Positions 1 to 6,902 of a DNA stretch of 15,897 nucleotides are shown one piece after another. A program made the position numbers and the translations under genes. Source of the DNA: CAVAWX01 sp963642995 (lineage in GTDB: Bacteria > Actinomycetota > Coriobacteriia > Coriobacteriales > QAMH01); assembly GCA_963642995.1 (NCBI GenBank), contig CAVIIZ010000030.1:1-15897 (forward strand), given 5' to 3'. Within the stretch, counting starts at the first letter, position 1, and each line of letters starts with the position of its first letter. Under the pieces are notes generated by a model, which was not told the DNA's origin, did not search any database, and saw only the letters and a program-made list of their open reading frames with translations.

Positions 1-631
1 CCGTGACCCGCACGGCGCCGGCGGCTTTCGCCTTCTTCGCGGCCGCGGGCGAGAGGGAGGCGTAGGGGCCGTCGGCCTTCGCCGTGGCGGTCGTCGCCTT
101 CGTCCCCGCGGCGGCCGCGGTCGCCCCCGCCTTCGAGGCCGCACCCGCGAAGGCGGCGCCCTTTGTCGCGGCGTCGGCCTTGGAGGCGTCTGCCTTTCGG
201 GAGGCTACCGCATCCGCAAAGGCCGCATTCCCCTTCGAGGATCCCCCATCGGAGGCACCGTCCTTTTCACCATCCGCGCAAGACGCCCCGCCGGCGGAGA
301 CGCCCGAAGCCGCAGGCGTGCTCGAGGAGCCGCCCGCCCCATCTTTCGCGCCGGGCGCCTCGCCGCCCGCAAGACCGGCGTCCGAATCGCCCGTCCCGCC
401 GTTCGCGCCGACTGCGGCACCGCCCGCTTGCTCGGAAAGCGCACCGCCCGTGCCCGCCTCGGCGGCAGGCGCATCGGCCGGCACACATGCGGCCATGACG
501 ACGCTCGGCGCGCCTTCCCCGTCGCAGCCTTGCGCGAAAGCCGTCGGAGCGCAGGCGAGCATCAGAGCCGAGGCCATGCAGGTCGAGCATGTGAAAAGCG
601 CGAGACGGGCGCGAACGCGACTGCTCCCCAT
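1..631 (-). CDS. Secreted Ala/Gly-rich low-complexity protein (C-terminus beyond the window)
   Basis: The frame is open from an ATG at 629-631 to the window edge (210 codons). It is preceded by a good ribosome binding site (AAAGGGGG, about 5 nt upstream). The first ~34 residues form a signal peptide: basic start MGSSRVRARLALF, a hydrophobic stretch, and a likely signal peptidase I site after PTAFA. The following ~145 residues are almost entirely Ala, Gly, Ser, Asp and Lys, with motifs such as ASKADA and AASKAGA, so this part is probably an unstructured spacer or wall-spanning stalk. Any folded domain must lie past the edge. A lipoprotein is possible because a Cys follows MLA within the signal, but the lipobox is poor. 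Function is not recognised. Codon use is strongly GC-rich at third positions, as in the neighbours. Confidence 0.75.
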   Translation of the reverse strand, partial: MGSSRVRARLALFTCSTCMASALMLACAPTAFAQGCDGEGAPSVVMAACVPADAPAAEAGTGGALSEQAGGAAVGANGGTGDSDAGLAGGEAPGAKDGAGGSSSTPAASGVSAGGASCADGEKDGASDGGSSKGNAAFADAVASRKADASKADAATKGAAFAGAASKAGATAAAAGTKATTATAKADGPYASLSPAAAKKAKAAGAVRVT

Positions 632-721
632 GAATCCCCCTTTGCAAAACGCCGCGAAACCCCGCAGCGCGCACAGCGCATGCGCGGGAAAACGGCGTCT
701 CCCTGAAACAAAGCGGCGAGG

Positions 722-751
722 ATGATAGCACCTGGGGAAAACCGGGGGCAA
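722..751 (-). promoter_or_regulatory. Candidate sigma-A promoter for the secreted protein
   Basis: On the minus strand a -35-like TTGCCC (746-751) and a -10-like TATCAT (722-727, 5 of 6 consensus bases) are separated by 18 nt. Transcription would start near 715 and leave a leader of about 85 nt before the ATG at 631. This is a consensus match only; the sequence shows no regulator site. Confidence 0.35.
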
Positions 752-925
752 CGCAGGCGCCGGACTCGTGGCAGGCCCGCTCCCCCAAAAGGGCCTGCAC
801 GGCCCGGACGGCCTTCCTCCGGGTGTAGGATGGGCGCGGGGGATGCGGCCGCTCCGAGGCCGCATCAGGCGCATGTCCGCCCGCGCACGCGGGGCGCACG
901 GCTCGAAATCCAAGGGGGAAGAGCC

Positions 926-2161
926 ATGAGCAAGCTCGTGAACAATCGCTACGCCATACTCGTCGCAGGCGTCGTCACCATGCTCGTCTACGGCATCATC
1001 TACGCGTGGTCCATCTTCATCCCGCCGCTGGAAGCCGAGTTCGGCTGGTCGCGCGCGTCCACCTCGTTGGTCTTCTCCGTGGCCATGATCGCGCTGTCGC
1101 TGGGGATGACGAGCGTGGGGCAGCTGGCAAAGCGCATGTCGCTGCGCCGCGTCTTCCTGCTGGGCGGCGCCTGCGTCGTGGCAGGCCTCGCGTGCTGCCG
1201 CTTCGTCACGCGGCCATGGCACCTCTACCTGTTCTACGGCGGGCTGTGCGGATTCGGCGTGGGACTTGCCTACACGAGCTGGACGACGAGCGTGCTCGCG
1301 TGGTTCGGCGACCGCGCCGGTTTCGCCTCGGGGTTTCTCGTCATGGGCTTCGGGATGGGCACGGTCGTCTTGGGAGCGGTGGCCACGCTGCTGATCTACT
1401 CGGCGCTCGGCTGGCGCTGGGCGTTCACCATCATCGGGGCTGCGGTCTTCGCGTGGAGCCTGCTCGCCTGCGCCTTCATGCGCACGCCCGGGCCCGAGGT
1501 GGCGGCGCTGCGCGCCAAACACGACGACACGGGCCTTTCGCTTTGCGGAAAGCAGGTCGTGTCGAGCTCGTCGTTTTGGATTTTCTGCATGTGGCGCAGC
1601 TTCTTCATGGGCTCGGTCGCGGCCATCATCGCCGAGGCGTCCGTGATGATGACCGGCATCGGCGCCTCCGTGGCCTTTTCCGCCGCGGCCGTGGCCGCGC
1701 TGGGGCTGGGCAACGGACTGGGACGGCCCGTGGGCGGCATCATCTACGACAAGCTGGGGCAGGCGAAGACCATGGTGCTTTTGCCCGCGCTCGGACTGGC
1801 CGTCTCGGTGGCGACGCTGCCGTGCTACATGGCGCACCTGCCGGCGGCGTTTGCCGTGCTCGTCTTGGCCGCGGGACTTGTCTACGGCATGTACTCCGCC
1901 ATCAACACCTCGTTCATGCGCACGACCTACGGCCAGGCGCACCTCGCCACGAACACGGGGGTCTCGGCGCTCGTGCTCGCCCCGTTCAACCTGGTGTTTC
2001 CCGTGCTGGCGGCGGCCATCTTCGACGTGAGCGGATCCTACGACGCCTATTTCGCCATCATCCCCGCCTGCGCGCTCGTGTCGCTTCTGTGCGGCATCGC
2101 GGAAAAGCCGGCCGTCGCGCGCCTGCGCCGCCGCTGGGGCGCCGGCCGCGAAGACTCGTGA
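926..2161 (+). CDS. MFS carrier of the oxalate:formate antiporter (OFA) type
   Basis: 411 residues and about 12 hydrophobic segments, the usual size for a major facilitator. The N-terminus (residues 8-40) reads YAILVAGVVTMLVYGIIYAW followed by SIFIPPLEAEFGWSR, the first-helix signature of OxlT-like carriers that exchange or import small carboxylates. A basic cytoplasmic loop (KRMSLRRVF) follows helix 2, and GRPVGGIIYDKLG marks the helix 8-9 loop. The chosen ATG has GGGGGAA about 6 nt upstream; an in-frame upstream extension to 722 has no membrane-protein character and is rejected. It is transcribed alone, divergent from the secreted protein. The substrate cannot be read from sequence; a mono- or dicarboxylate is the family expectation. 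Confidence 0.9.
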   Translation: MSKLVNNRYAILVAGVVTMLVYGIIYAWSIFIPPLEAEFGWSRASTSLVFSVAMIALSLGMTSVGQLAKRMSLRRVFLLGGACVVAGLACCRFVTRPWHLYLFYGGLCGFGVGLAYTSWTTSVLAWFGDRAGFASGFLVMGFGMGTVVLGAVATLLIYSALGWRWAFTIIGAAVFAWSLLACAFMRTPGPEVAALRAKHDDTGLSLCGKQVVSSSSFWIFCMWRSFFMGSVAAIIAEASVMMTGIGASVAFSAAAVAALGLGNGLGRPVGGIIYDKLGQAKTMVLLPALGLAVSVATLPCYMAHLPAAFAVLVLAAGLVYGMYSAINTSFMRTTYGQAHLATNTGVSALVLAPFNLVFPVLAAAIFDVSGSYDAYFAIIPACALVSLLCGIAEKPAVARLRRRWGAGREDS

Positions 2162-2521
2162 AGACCCCCCGGCCGCGAGGGCATGCGCAAGGTCAAGCAA
2201 GCGCGGGCGGCGCAGGAGGCTTTTCCTTGCCCGCGCGCGAGGGCCGCATGCTCCATGCGGTATGAAAAGCGCCCCGCTAGTACCCAAGGCCATATCCCCT
2301 CCGGCACAGGCGAGAAGATAATCCACCCGCGTTCCTGACAATTGCCGTACAAATTCCGCGCTCGCGGATTTACGCTGTAAAATCCCATGCGCGTGAGGCC
2401 GGATGCGAGTTCGGCCGGCATGCGCGAGACGAACAGCGGGCATGCCAAGACAGCAACGCGACAAGAACAGCTCGCCGAAAACGCATCGCGAAGGGCGTGC
2501 AGGACCTGCAGGAGGGGACTT
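2162..2521. other. Non-coding region: hairpins and the leader of the trigger-factor-like operon
   Basis: No convincing gene is seen. Two hairpins follow the MFS stop. GCGCGGGC (2201-2208) pairs with GCCCGCGC (2229-2236), with an inner AGGA/TCCT pairing. CCGCATG (2244-2250) pairs perfectly with CATGCGG (2254-2260) across a 3-nt loop. Neither has a T-tract, so termination is uncertain. Further on, a -10-like TAAAAT (2378-2383) has no good -35, but lies just after a dyad, CCGCG-ct-CGCGG (2356-2367), that could bind a regulator. The last ~140 nt, with a repeated CATGCGCG (2386-2393 and 2419-2426) and a GGCCG/CGGCC pairing, would form the leader of the next gene. Confidence 0.4.
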
Positions 2522-3334
2522 ATGGCAGACACCAGGCAATTCATCGAGCTCGACCCGAAGGATTTCAAGCTCAACGACTACGACAACGTGCGCATCGAGA
2601 TGCCGGCAAAGCCCGCGTTGTCCGAAGAGGACGTGGACGCGCAGCTGTTCGAGTACGTCGCCAGCTCCGGCAAGAAGATAAAGGGCATCGCGGACCTCGA
2701 CGACGATTGGGTGAAGGCCAATTTCGACGGGCTGGAGACCATCGACGACGTGCGCCAGGCCATCAAGGACCAATACGACCACGACCTCGAGTTCGAGTAC
2801 AGCGACATCAAGTTCCGCACATGCGCCGACGCCCTCATGGACCGCCTCGAAGGCGATGTCGACGAGGAGACGCTCGCAAACAACATAGAGGTCATGCGCG
2901 AGGGCAACGCCGCGCGCCTCGAGGAGATGCACATCTCCTTCGAGCAGTTCCTGCGCGAAGAGCACATGACGCCCGACCAGTACGAGGAGAAGCTGCGCGA
3001 CGAGGTGCTCAGGCAGATGCGCCTCAACGTGGCCAGCGACATCATGGCCGACGTCTTGAACATGCAGGTGGGCAACCACGAGCTGTGCGACTACCTCTCG
3101 GCGCCGGATCCGGAGAAGTTCATCGCCGAGATACGCGAGAAGGGGCAGGTGGAAAACGCCCGGCGGGCAGCCGTGCGCGTGAAGGTCATGCGCCGGGTGA
3201 TGGACACGGCCATCATCACGGAAGTCGACGAGGACGGCGCGCCCATCGTGAAGCCGGCCGCGCCCGCCGAGGAAGAGGATTTCGAGATGCCCGACTTCGG
3301 CGACATGCCCGAGCCGCAGATCCGCGAAGACTAG
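2522..3334 (+). CDS. Trigger-factor-like chaperone lacking ribosome-binding and PPIase domains
   Basis: 270 acidic residues, started by an ATG 5 nt after an excellent AGGAGGGG. Residues ~16-50 (LNDYDNVRIEMP...LSEEDVDAQLFEYVA) match in pattern the trigger factor segment that enters the PPIase domain; the next gene has LDSYEPVSFTLP...VKEAEVNEELQRMA there. From about residue 58 (DLDDDWVKANFDGLETIDDV) to 230 it follows the C-terminal chaperone domain of trigger factor, aligning with LDDAWAKTVMPGVNTLADL and onward in its neighbour. The N-terminal ribosome-docking domain and the FKBP-type PPIase are absent. The last ~35 residues are an acidic tail with Pro. It sits 38 nt upstream of the full-length homologue, so co-transcription is likely. 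It is probably a cytoplasmic holdase or a partner of the neighbour; client proteins are unknown. Confidence 0.8.
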   Translation: MADTRQFIELDPKDFKLNDYDNVRIEMPAKPALSEEDVDAQLFEYVASSGKKIKGIADLDDDWVKANFDGLETIDDVRQAIKDQYDHDLEFEYSDIKFRTCADALMDRLEGDVDEETLANNIEVMREGNAARLEEMHISFEQFLREEHMTPDQYEEKLRDEVLRQMRLNVASDIMADVLNMQVGNHELCDYLSAPDPEKFIAEIREKGQVENARRAAVRVKVMRRVMDTAIITEVDEDGAPIVKPAAPAEEEDFEMPDFGDMPEPQIRED

Positions 3335-3372
3335 AAAACCCGTGCGTCGAAAAGGGAGAGGCGAAAGAGAAC

Positions 3373-4674
3373 ATGAAGGTCGAGAAAGTTCGTGAAAAGG
3401 ACGGCAAGCTGGAGCTTTCCGTCGAGCTAGACGGCAAGGAATGCGCCAAGGAGATGACGAAAATCGCCGCCTACGAGATAGCGAAAGGCGACTACAAGGT
3501 CAATCGCGCGAAAGACGAGCCGGTCGAGTTCCTGCGCCGCCATCTCGGCGCCGACGAGGCCGCGTTCACCTTCGACGAGGGTATCATGCGCCACCGCGTC
3601 CCCTTCGCCCTGACCGCCGCCGGCGTCGACGCCATCGGCACGCCGGTCTACAAGTGCCTGGAGCATGCAAGCGAGACGAGCGGGTTCACCTACCACATGG
3701 TCTGCGTCCCCGTGCCCGAGTTCACCTTGGACAGCTACGAGCCCGTGTCGTTCACGCTGCCCTCCTCTTCGGTGAAGGAGGCCGAGGTCAACGAGGAGCT
3801 GCAGCGCATGGCGCAGGCGGCGGCGGTCGCCGTCACCGACGATTCCCACGATGCGGTGGTGAAAGGCGACAAGGTCGAGCTCGCTTTGGAGACGACCATG
3901 GACGGCGAGCCGGTCAAGGCCTTGACAAGCGACGGGCGCGAGTACACCACGGGCGCCTTGTCTATGCCCGACGCCTTCGACGAGGCCGTCATCGGCATGA
4001 AAGTGGGCGAGACGAAGACGTTCTCGTTTGAAGGCCCCAGGCTCGAGACCGACGACGACGGCAACCCCATCATGGACTCCTACGAGAGCACCGTCACGGT
4101 CAAGCGCATCATCGACATGCAGCCGCCGGCCCTCGACGACGCTTGGGCGAAGACGGTCATGCCCGGGGTGAACACCCTGGCCGACCTGCGCGCGAAGGTG
4201 CGCGAGAAGCTGGAGGAAAACCACGACGCCGACTGGAACAGGCGCGCCCAGGCGCTTGCAGCAGGCGAGCTGGCAAAGCGCCTGCACGAAGACATCCCCG
4301 ACCTCGTCTACGGCGTGGCGGTGAAGGAGGCGCGCGAGCAGCTGACGCGCAAATTGCGCGAGGACAACATCTCGCTAGACGACTACCTCGAAAAAGAGGG
4401 GATTGAAAAAGACCAGCTGAACAACGTGCTGCTCATGCAGGTGCGCGGGCAGCTGTCGCGCCAGTTCGCCTTGAACGCCTACGCGAAGTACAAGGGACTC
4501 GAGGTGGAAGACGCCGACCTCGACGCCTTCTTCGAGTCCATCGCGCCCGGGCAGGCAAAGCAGGCCATGGCCGATTTCCGGCGCGAGGGCAAGATGTACG
4601 CCGCACGCTGCGCCGCGCTGCGCTTGAAAGCGGGCAAGATGCTCGTCGAGGAAGCCGAGAAGAAAGCGGCGTAG
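3373..4674 (+). CDS. tig: Divergent trigger factor (peptidyl-prolyl isomerase/chaperone)
   Basis: 433 residues, matching the ~430 of canonical trigger factor, which binds nascent chains at the ribosome exit and also has prolyl isomerase activity. Residues 1-115 fit the N-terminal domain. The ~150-250 stretch is the FKBP-like PPIase (VVKGDKVELALETTMDGEPV ... AFDEAVIGMKVGETKTFSF). The ~255-430 stretch is the alpha-helical chaperone domain starting LDDAWAKTVMPGV. The ribosome-docking signature GFRxGxxP, expected at residues 43-50, here reads VNRAKDEP: only R45 and P50 remain. The start codon is an ATG with AGGGAGAGG/AAAGAG upstream. It follows its truncated paralogue by 38 nt. clpP/clpX, frequent tig neighbours, are not adjacent, so this may be a second, specialised copy. 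Confidence 0.85.
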   Translation: MKVEKVREKDGKLELSVELDGKECAKEMTKIAAYEIAKGDYKVNRAKDEPVEFLRRHLGADEAAFTFDEGIMRHRVPFALTAAGVDAIGTPVYKCLEHASETSGFTYHMVCVPVPEFTLDSYEPVSFTLPSSSVKEAEVNEELQRMAQAAAVAVTDDSHDAVVKGDKVELALETTMDGEPVKALTSDGREYTTGALSMPDAFDEAVIGMKVGETKTFSFEGPRLETDDDGNPIMDSYESTVTVKRIIDMQPPALDDAWAKTVMPGVNTLADLRAKVREKLEENHDADWNRRAQALAAGELAKRLHEDIPDLVYGVAVKEAREQLTRKLREDNISLDDYLEKEGIEKDQLNNVLLMQVRGQLSRQFALNAYAKYKGLEVEDADLDAFFESIAPGQAKQAMADFRREGKMYAARCAALRLKAGKMLVEEAEKKAA

Positions 4675-4753
4675 AGCAAAGGAAAGGGCCTGCTGCCACG
4701 CGGTGCTCGAAGGCGGCGCCGGAGAGCCGGTGCGCAAGGTGGAGGAAAAGCCC

Positions 4754-6103
4754 ATGGGCTGGGGCAAGGCACGCATAGATCGGGTCGCCGTTGAAAGCGC
4801 GAGATGCGACTACGAGGCTTTCGAGCGCATCGGTCTCGATGGCCTCGAAGGAGCCCGCGTGCTCGACATGGGCTGCTTCGACGGCTTCAACACCGTGCTG
4901 AAATTCTCCTGCTATGCAAACATCGCGGTCGTCGTGGGCGTGGATCCGGACGGCCCGGCGCTCGACGAGGCGCGCGCCCAAACAAGCGACCCGCGTTTTT
5001 CCTGGGAGCAAGGGGATGCGGAGACCTGGGCGGGGCAGGCGGAAAGCTTCGACCTCGTCTACTTCTCGCATGTCTTTCAGCATGCACGCGACAAGGCGGC
5101 AGCGCTTGCGAACGCGTGGCGGCTGCTGAAGCCGGGCGGGCACATCGTCATCAAGACCTTCGACGATTCCTGCAAGCTGTCCTGGCCGGATCCCGAGCAT
5201 GTGATGCGCCGCCTGTTCGACCTGTATGAAAAGGAGATTTTGCCGCGCACGCCGCATACGCGCCACACCGACCGCGACAACGGGCAAAAGTGCCCGGCAC
5301 TGCTGCTGGAAGCGGGGTTTTGCGATGTGGACGTGCACATCCACACGACCGACACCCTGGGCAAGACCCTTGAAGAGCGCATGGACCTGTTCGATCGCTT
5401 CACCTATTTCCGCAAAAACGTGCCCGAGGGGCTGCCGGAAGATACGGCTCGCGAGCAGACGCGCCTGTTGAACGCGTGGCGCGCCTTGTTCGAGCGCGAC
5501 GACTACTACCACTGCTCGAACACCTTCATGGTGGCGGCACACAAGCCGAAGGCCGGCGAAAAAGCCGTGCATGGCGCGGATGCCGCAGATGCCGTGAACG
5601 CAAATACGGCACCTGCGGCAGAAACCGGCAACACGGGCGCGCACAGTTCTCCTTTCACCCTCTCCCCCATGGAAGAAGACGACTTGGGGCAGGTCATGGC
5701 CATCGAGGTGAACGCGTTTTCCAATCCATGGACGCCGCTGGCCTATGCCATGGAGCTGCGCCACAACCCGGCGGCGCACTACATCGTCGCCCGTGGCGAA
5801 GACGGACGCATCGCAGGATATGCCGGCTGGTGGGAGGTTCCGGAAACGGGTCTGGCGACCATCATGCACATAGCCGTTGGCGAAAGCGCCCGCAGGAAGG
5901 GGCTGGGCACGCTGTTGCTCGAGCACGCCTGCGCGCAGGCGGCCGAACATGGCTGCGCGGCCATGCAACTGCAAGTGCGCTCGAAGAACACGCCCGCCCG
6001 CGGGCTCTACGCGCGTGCGGGATTCAAGGAGACGGGAACCGCGGCAGGCTACTACAGCTCGCCCGCCGACGATGCCGTGCAGATGCTGCGTTCCCTGCGT
6101 TAA
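4754..6103 (+). CDS. Fusion of a class I SAM methyltransferase and a RimI-like N-acetyltransferase
   Basis: 449 residues; the ATG lies 8 nt after GGAGG, which favours it over a GTG at 4703. Residues ~20-265 are a Rossmann methyltransferase: motif I VLDMGCFDGF (36-45), the acidic loop VGVDPDG (61-67), FDLVYFSHVFQH (99-110) and LKPGGHIVIKTF (125-136). A ~35-residue Ala/Asn/Thr linker (265-300) joins it to a GNAT domain (301-449). There the acetyl-CoA loop is ARRKGLG (379-385), followed by LQVRSKNTPARGLYARAGF (406-424), typical of RimI, which acetylates the N-terminus of ribosomal protein S18. The position of the RimI catalytic Glu (LEVR) is Gln407; the Tyr acid is kept (Tyr419). It lies 79 nt after tig, probably in the same operon. 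The methyltransferase substrate is unknown, and the gene is far from the tsaBDE genes that often accompany rimI. Confidence 0.85.
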   Translation: MGWGKARIDRVAVESARCDYEAFERIGLDGLEGARVLDMGCFDGFNTVLKFSCYANIAVVVGVDPDGPALDEARAQTSDPRFSWEQGDAETWAGQAESFDLVYFSHVFQHARDKAAALANAWRLLKPGGHIVIKTFDDSCKLSWPDPEHVMRRLFDLYEKEILPRTPHTRHTDRDNGQKCPALLLEAGFCDVDVHIHTTDTLGKTLEERMDLFDRFTYFRKNVPEGLPEDTAREQTRLLNAWRALFERDDYYHCSNTFMVAAHKPKAGEKAVHGADAADAVNANTAPAAETGNTGAHSSPFTLSPMEEDDLGQVMAIEVNAFSNPWTPLAYAMELRHNPAAHYIVARGEDGRIAGYAGWWEVPETGLATIMHIAVGESARRKGLGTLLLEHACAQAAEHGCAAMQLQVRSKNTPARGLYARAGFKETGTAAGYYSSPADDAVQMLRSLR

Positions 6104-6304
6104 ATCCAAACGGATGCAAGATTGGAGCATGGAATCCGGCTGAATGGAAAATCACAGGCCGGGCACCCGTTCGAGATTGAACGCGGAGCACATGCCGGAC
6201 ACTCAATCAGGTACGAACCGAACGCCGGATGCCCAATCGAGCACAAGGCCATCGCGCAGGCAAGCGAGCAGCACCGCCCAACGGCGGCACGTCCAAGCGG
6301 CGGA
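6104..6304. other. Convergent intergenic spacer with three degenerate short repeats
   Basis: This is the spacer between two converging genes. It holds three related 15-mers beginning GCCGG: 6158-6172 (GCCGGGCACCCGTTC), 6194-6208 (GCCGGACACTCAATC) and 6224-6238 (GCCGGATGCCCAATC). They start 36 and 30 nt apart; the last two agree at 12 of 15 positions. A small stem CCGCC/GGCGG lies near 6267-6280. No T-tract terminator was found for either gene. An open frame crossing it (from TTG at 6122) lacks a ribosome binding site and runs into the opposite gene. Confidence 0.35.
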
Positions 6305-6601
6305 CTAGTTGAACATGGGATTGTCGCGCAGCCGCTCGGTGAAAAAGATGAACAGGGCGATCAGCGCGATAATGAACACCCACAAAAGACGCTTTGCGGT
6401 CTTCATTGAAAAAGGGCCGATTCTGTCGGAACGTTGGTCGTCTTTTTCCCGCGACGCGATGCTCAAGACCTCTTTCGTGAATTTCGCCCCGCAGCTCGAG
6501 CAAAACTTCTCGTTGCGCGAGCGGTTGCCGCAAAACGGGCACACGATGGGGTTTTCCGGCATGGGCGGCACGTCGTCCGGCTGTTTTTTAAACAATCCCA
6601 T
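6305..6601 (-). CDS. Small zinc-ribbon protein with a C-terminal membrane helix
   Basis: 98 residues. A four-cysteine ribbon C21-P-F-C24 ... C34-S-S-C37 (CxxC-x9-CxxC) is followed by a charged linker (EKDDQRSDR). One hydrophobic helix (about 72-88, LLWVFIIALIALFIFF) follows, with a short polar tail. Lysine/arginine residues before the helix suggest a cytoplasmic ribbon. The ATG has AAAGGA about 10 nt upstream; longer in-frame extensions are low-quality sequence. It is separated from the MFS gene upstream by a strong terminator, so it probably has its own promoter. Zinc binding is inferred; the role may be assembly, regulation or tethering of other proteins. It is one of four small CxxC proteins in this block. 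Confidence 0.8.
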   Translation of the reverse strand: MGLFKKQPDDVPPMPENPIVCPFCGNRSRNEKFCSSCGAKFTKEVLSIASREKDDQRSDRIGPFSMKTAKRLLWVFIIALIALFIFFTERLRDNPMFN

Positions 6602-6634
6602 ACTCCATTTTCCTTTCGCTTCAAGCTTTCCCAC

Positions 6635-6664
6635 ATCATATCCGAGAGGCAGATAAAAAGACAG
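6635..6664 (-). promoter_or_regulatory. Possible promoter of the membrane zinc-ribbon gene
   Basis: On the minus strand TATGAT (6635-6640, 5 of 6 match to the -10 consensus) lies 18 nt after a weak CTGTCT (6659-6664). Transcription would start ~27 nt before the ATG, which fits a gene cut off from upstream transcription by the terminator at 6828-6867. Confidence 0.3.
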
Positions 6665-6783
6665 CACGCGGGTCGCTGCACAAAAAGATATGCCCCTCCT
6701 CCCCTCCCAAAGCGGAGAAGATGCCTGCATCGACAGCGGAACCCGCAGCAGCGCTGCCGGAGATATGACAGCGGTGACGGCGG

Positions 6784-6821
6784 CTCTTGCGCATAGGAGA
6801 GGCCACCTCTTGTGCATAGGA
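6784..6821. repeat. Pair of 15-nt direct repeats (CTCTTGyGCATAGGA)
   Basis: CTCTTGCGCATAGGA (6784-6798) and CTCTTGTGCATAGGA (6807-6821) differ at one base and start 23 bp apart, about two helical turns. They lie between the MFS terminator and the membrane zinc-ribbon gene, roughly 200 nt upstream of that gene. A tandem regulator site is possible; no regulator is known. Confidence 0.4.
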
Positions 6822-6827
6822 CAATGC

Positions 6828-6867
6828 AAAAGCGCGGGCGCGTGGAACAAGCCACACACCCGCGCTT
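6828..6867 (-). terminator. Rho-independent terminator after the MFS gene
   Basis: On the minus strand AAGCGCGGG plus TGTGTGG pairs with CCACGCG plus CCCGCGCTT, giving a 16-bp stem (two G-U pairs) with a 6-nt loop, followed by TTTTGC. It starts 36 nt after the MFS stop codon and would end the metabolic operon. Confidence 0.8.
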
Positions 6868-6902
6868 CTCATCAACGCTTCGCGAAGCAGACAGCCGAAA
6901 AT

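Noticed and set aside
84..725. Plus-strand Ala/Pro-rich open frame at the left end
   Set aside because: The minus strand has a proper ribosome binding site and signal peptide over the same bases; the plus frame is its shadow.
2197..2260. Strong terminator after the OFA carrier
   Set aside because: Two hairpins are present but neither is followed by a run of T on the plus strand, so they are reported only as hairpins.
4433..6130. 565-codon minus-strand open frame opposite tig and the fusion gene
   Set aside because: It spans two well-supported plus-strand genes, has no domain signature and an Arg/His/Ala-rich composition typical of antisense frames.
6122..6409. Small plus-strand gene carrying an in-frame AGHPF/AGHSI/AGCPI repeat
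   Set aside because: The three repeats are in phase, but the frame starts at a TTG without a ribosome binding site and runs into the opposite zinc-ribbon gene.
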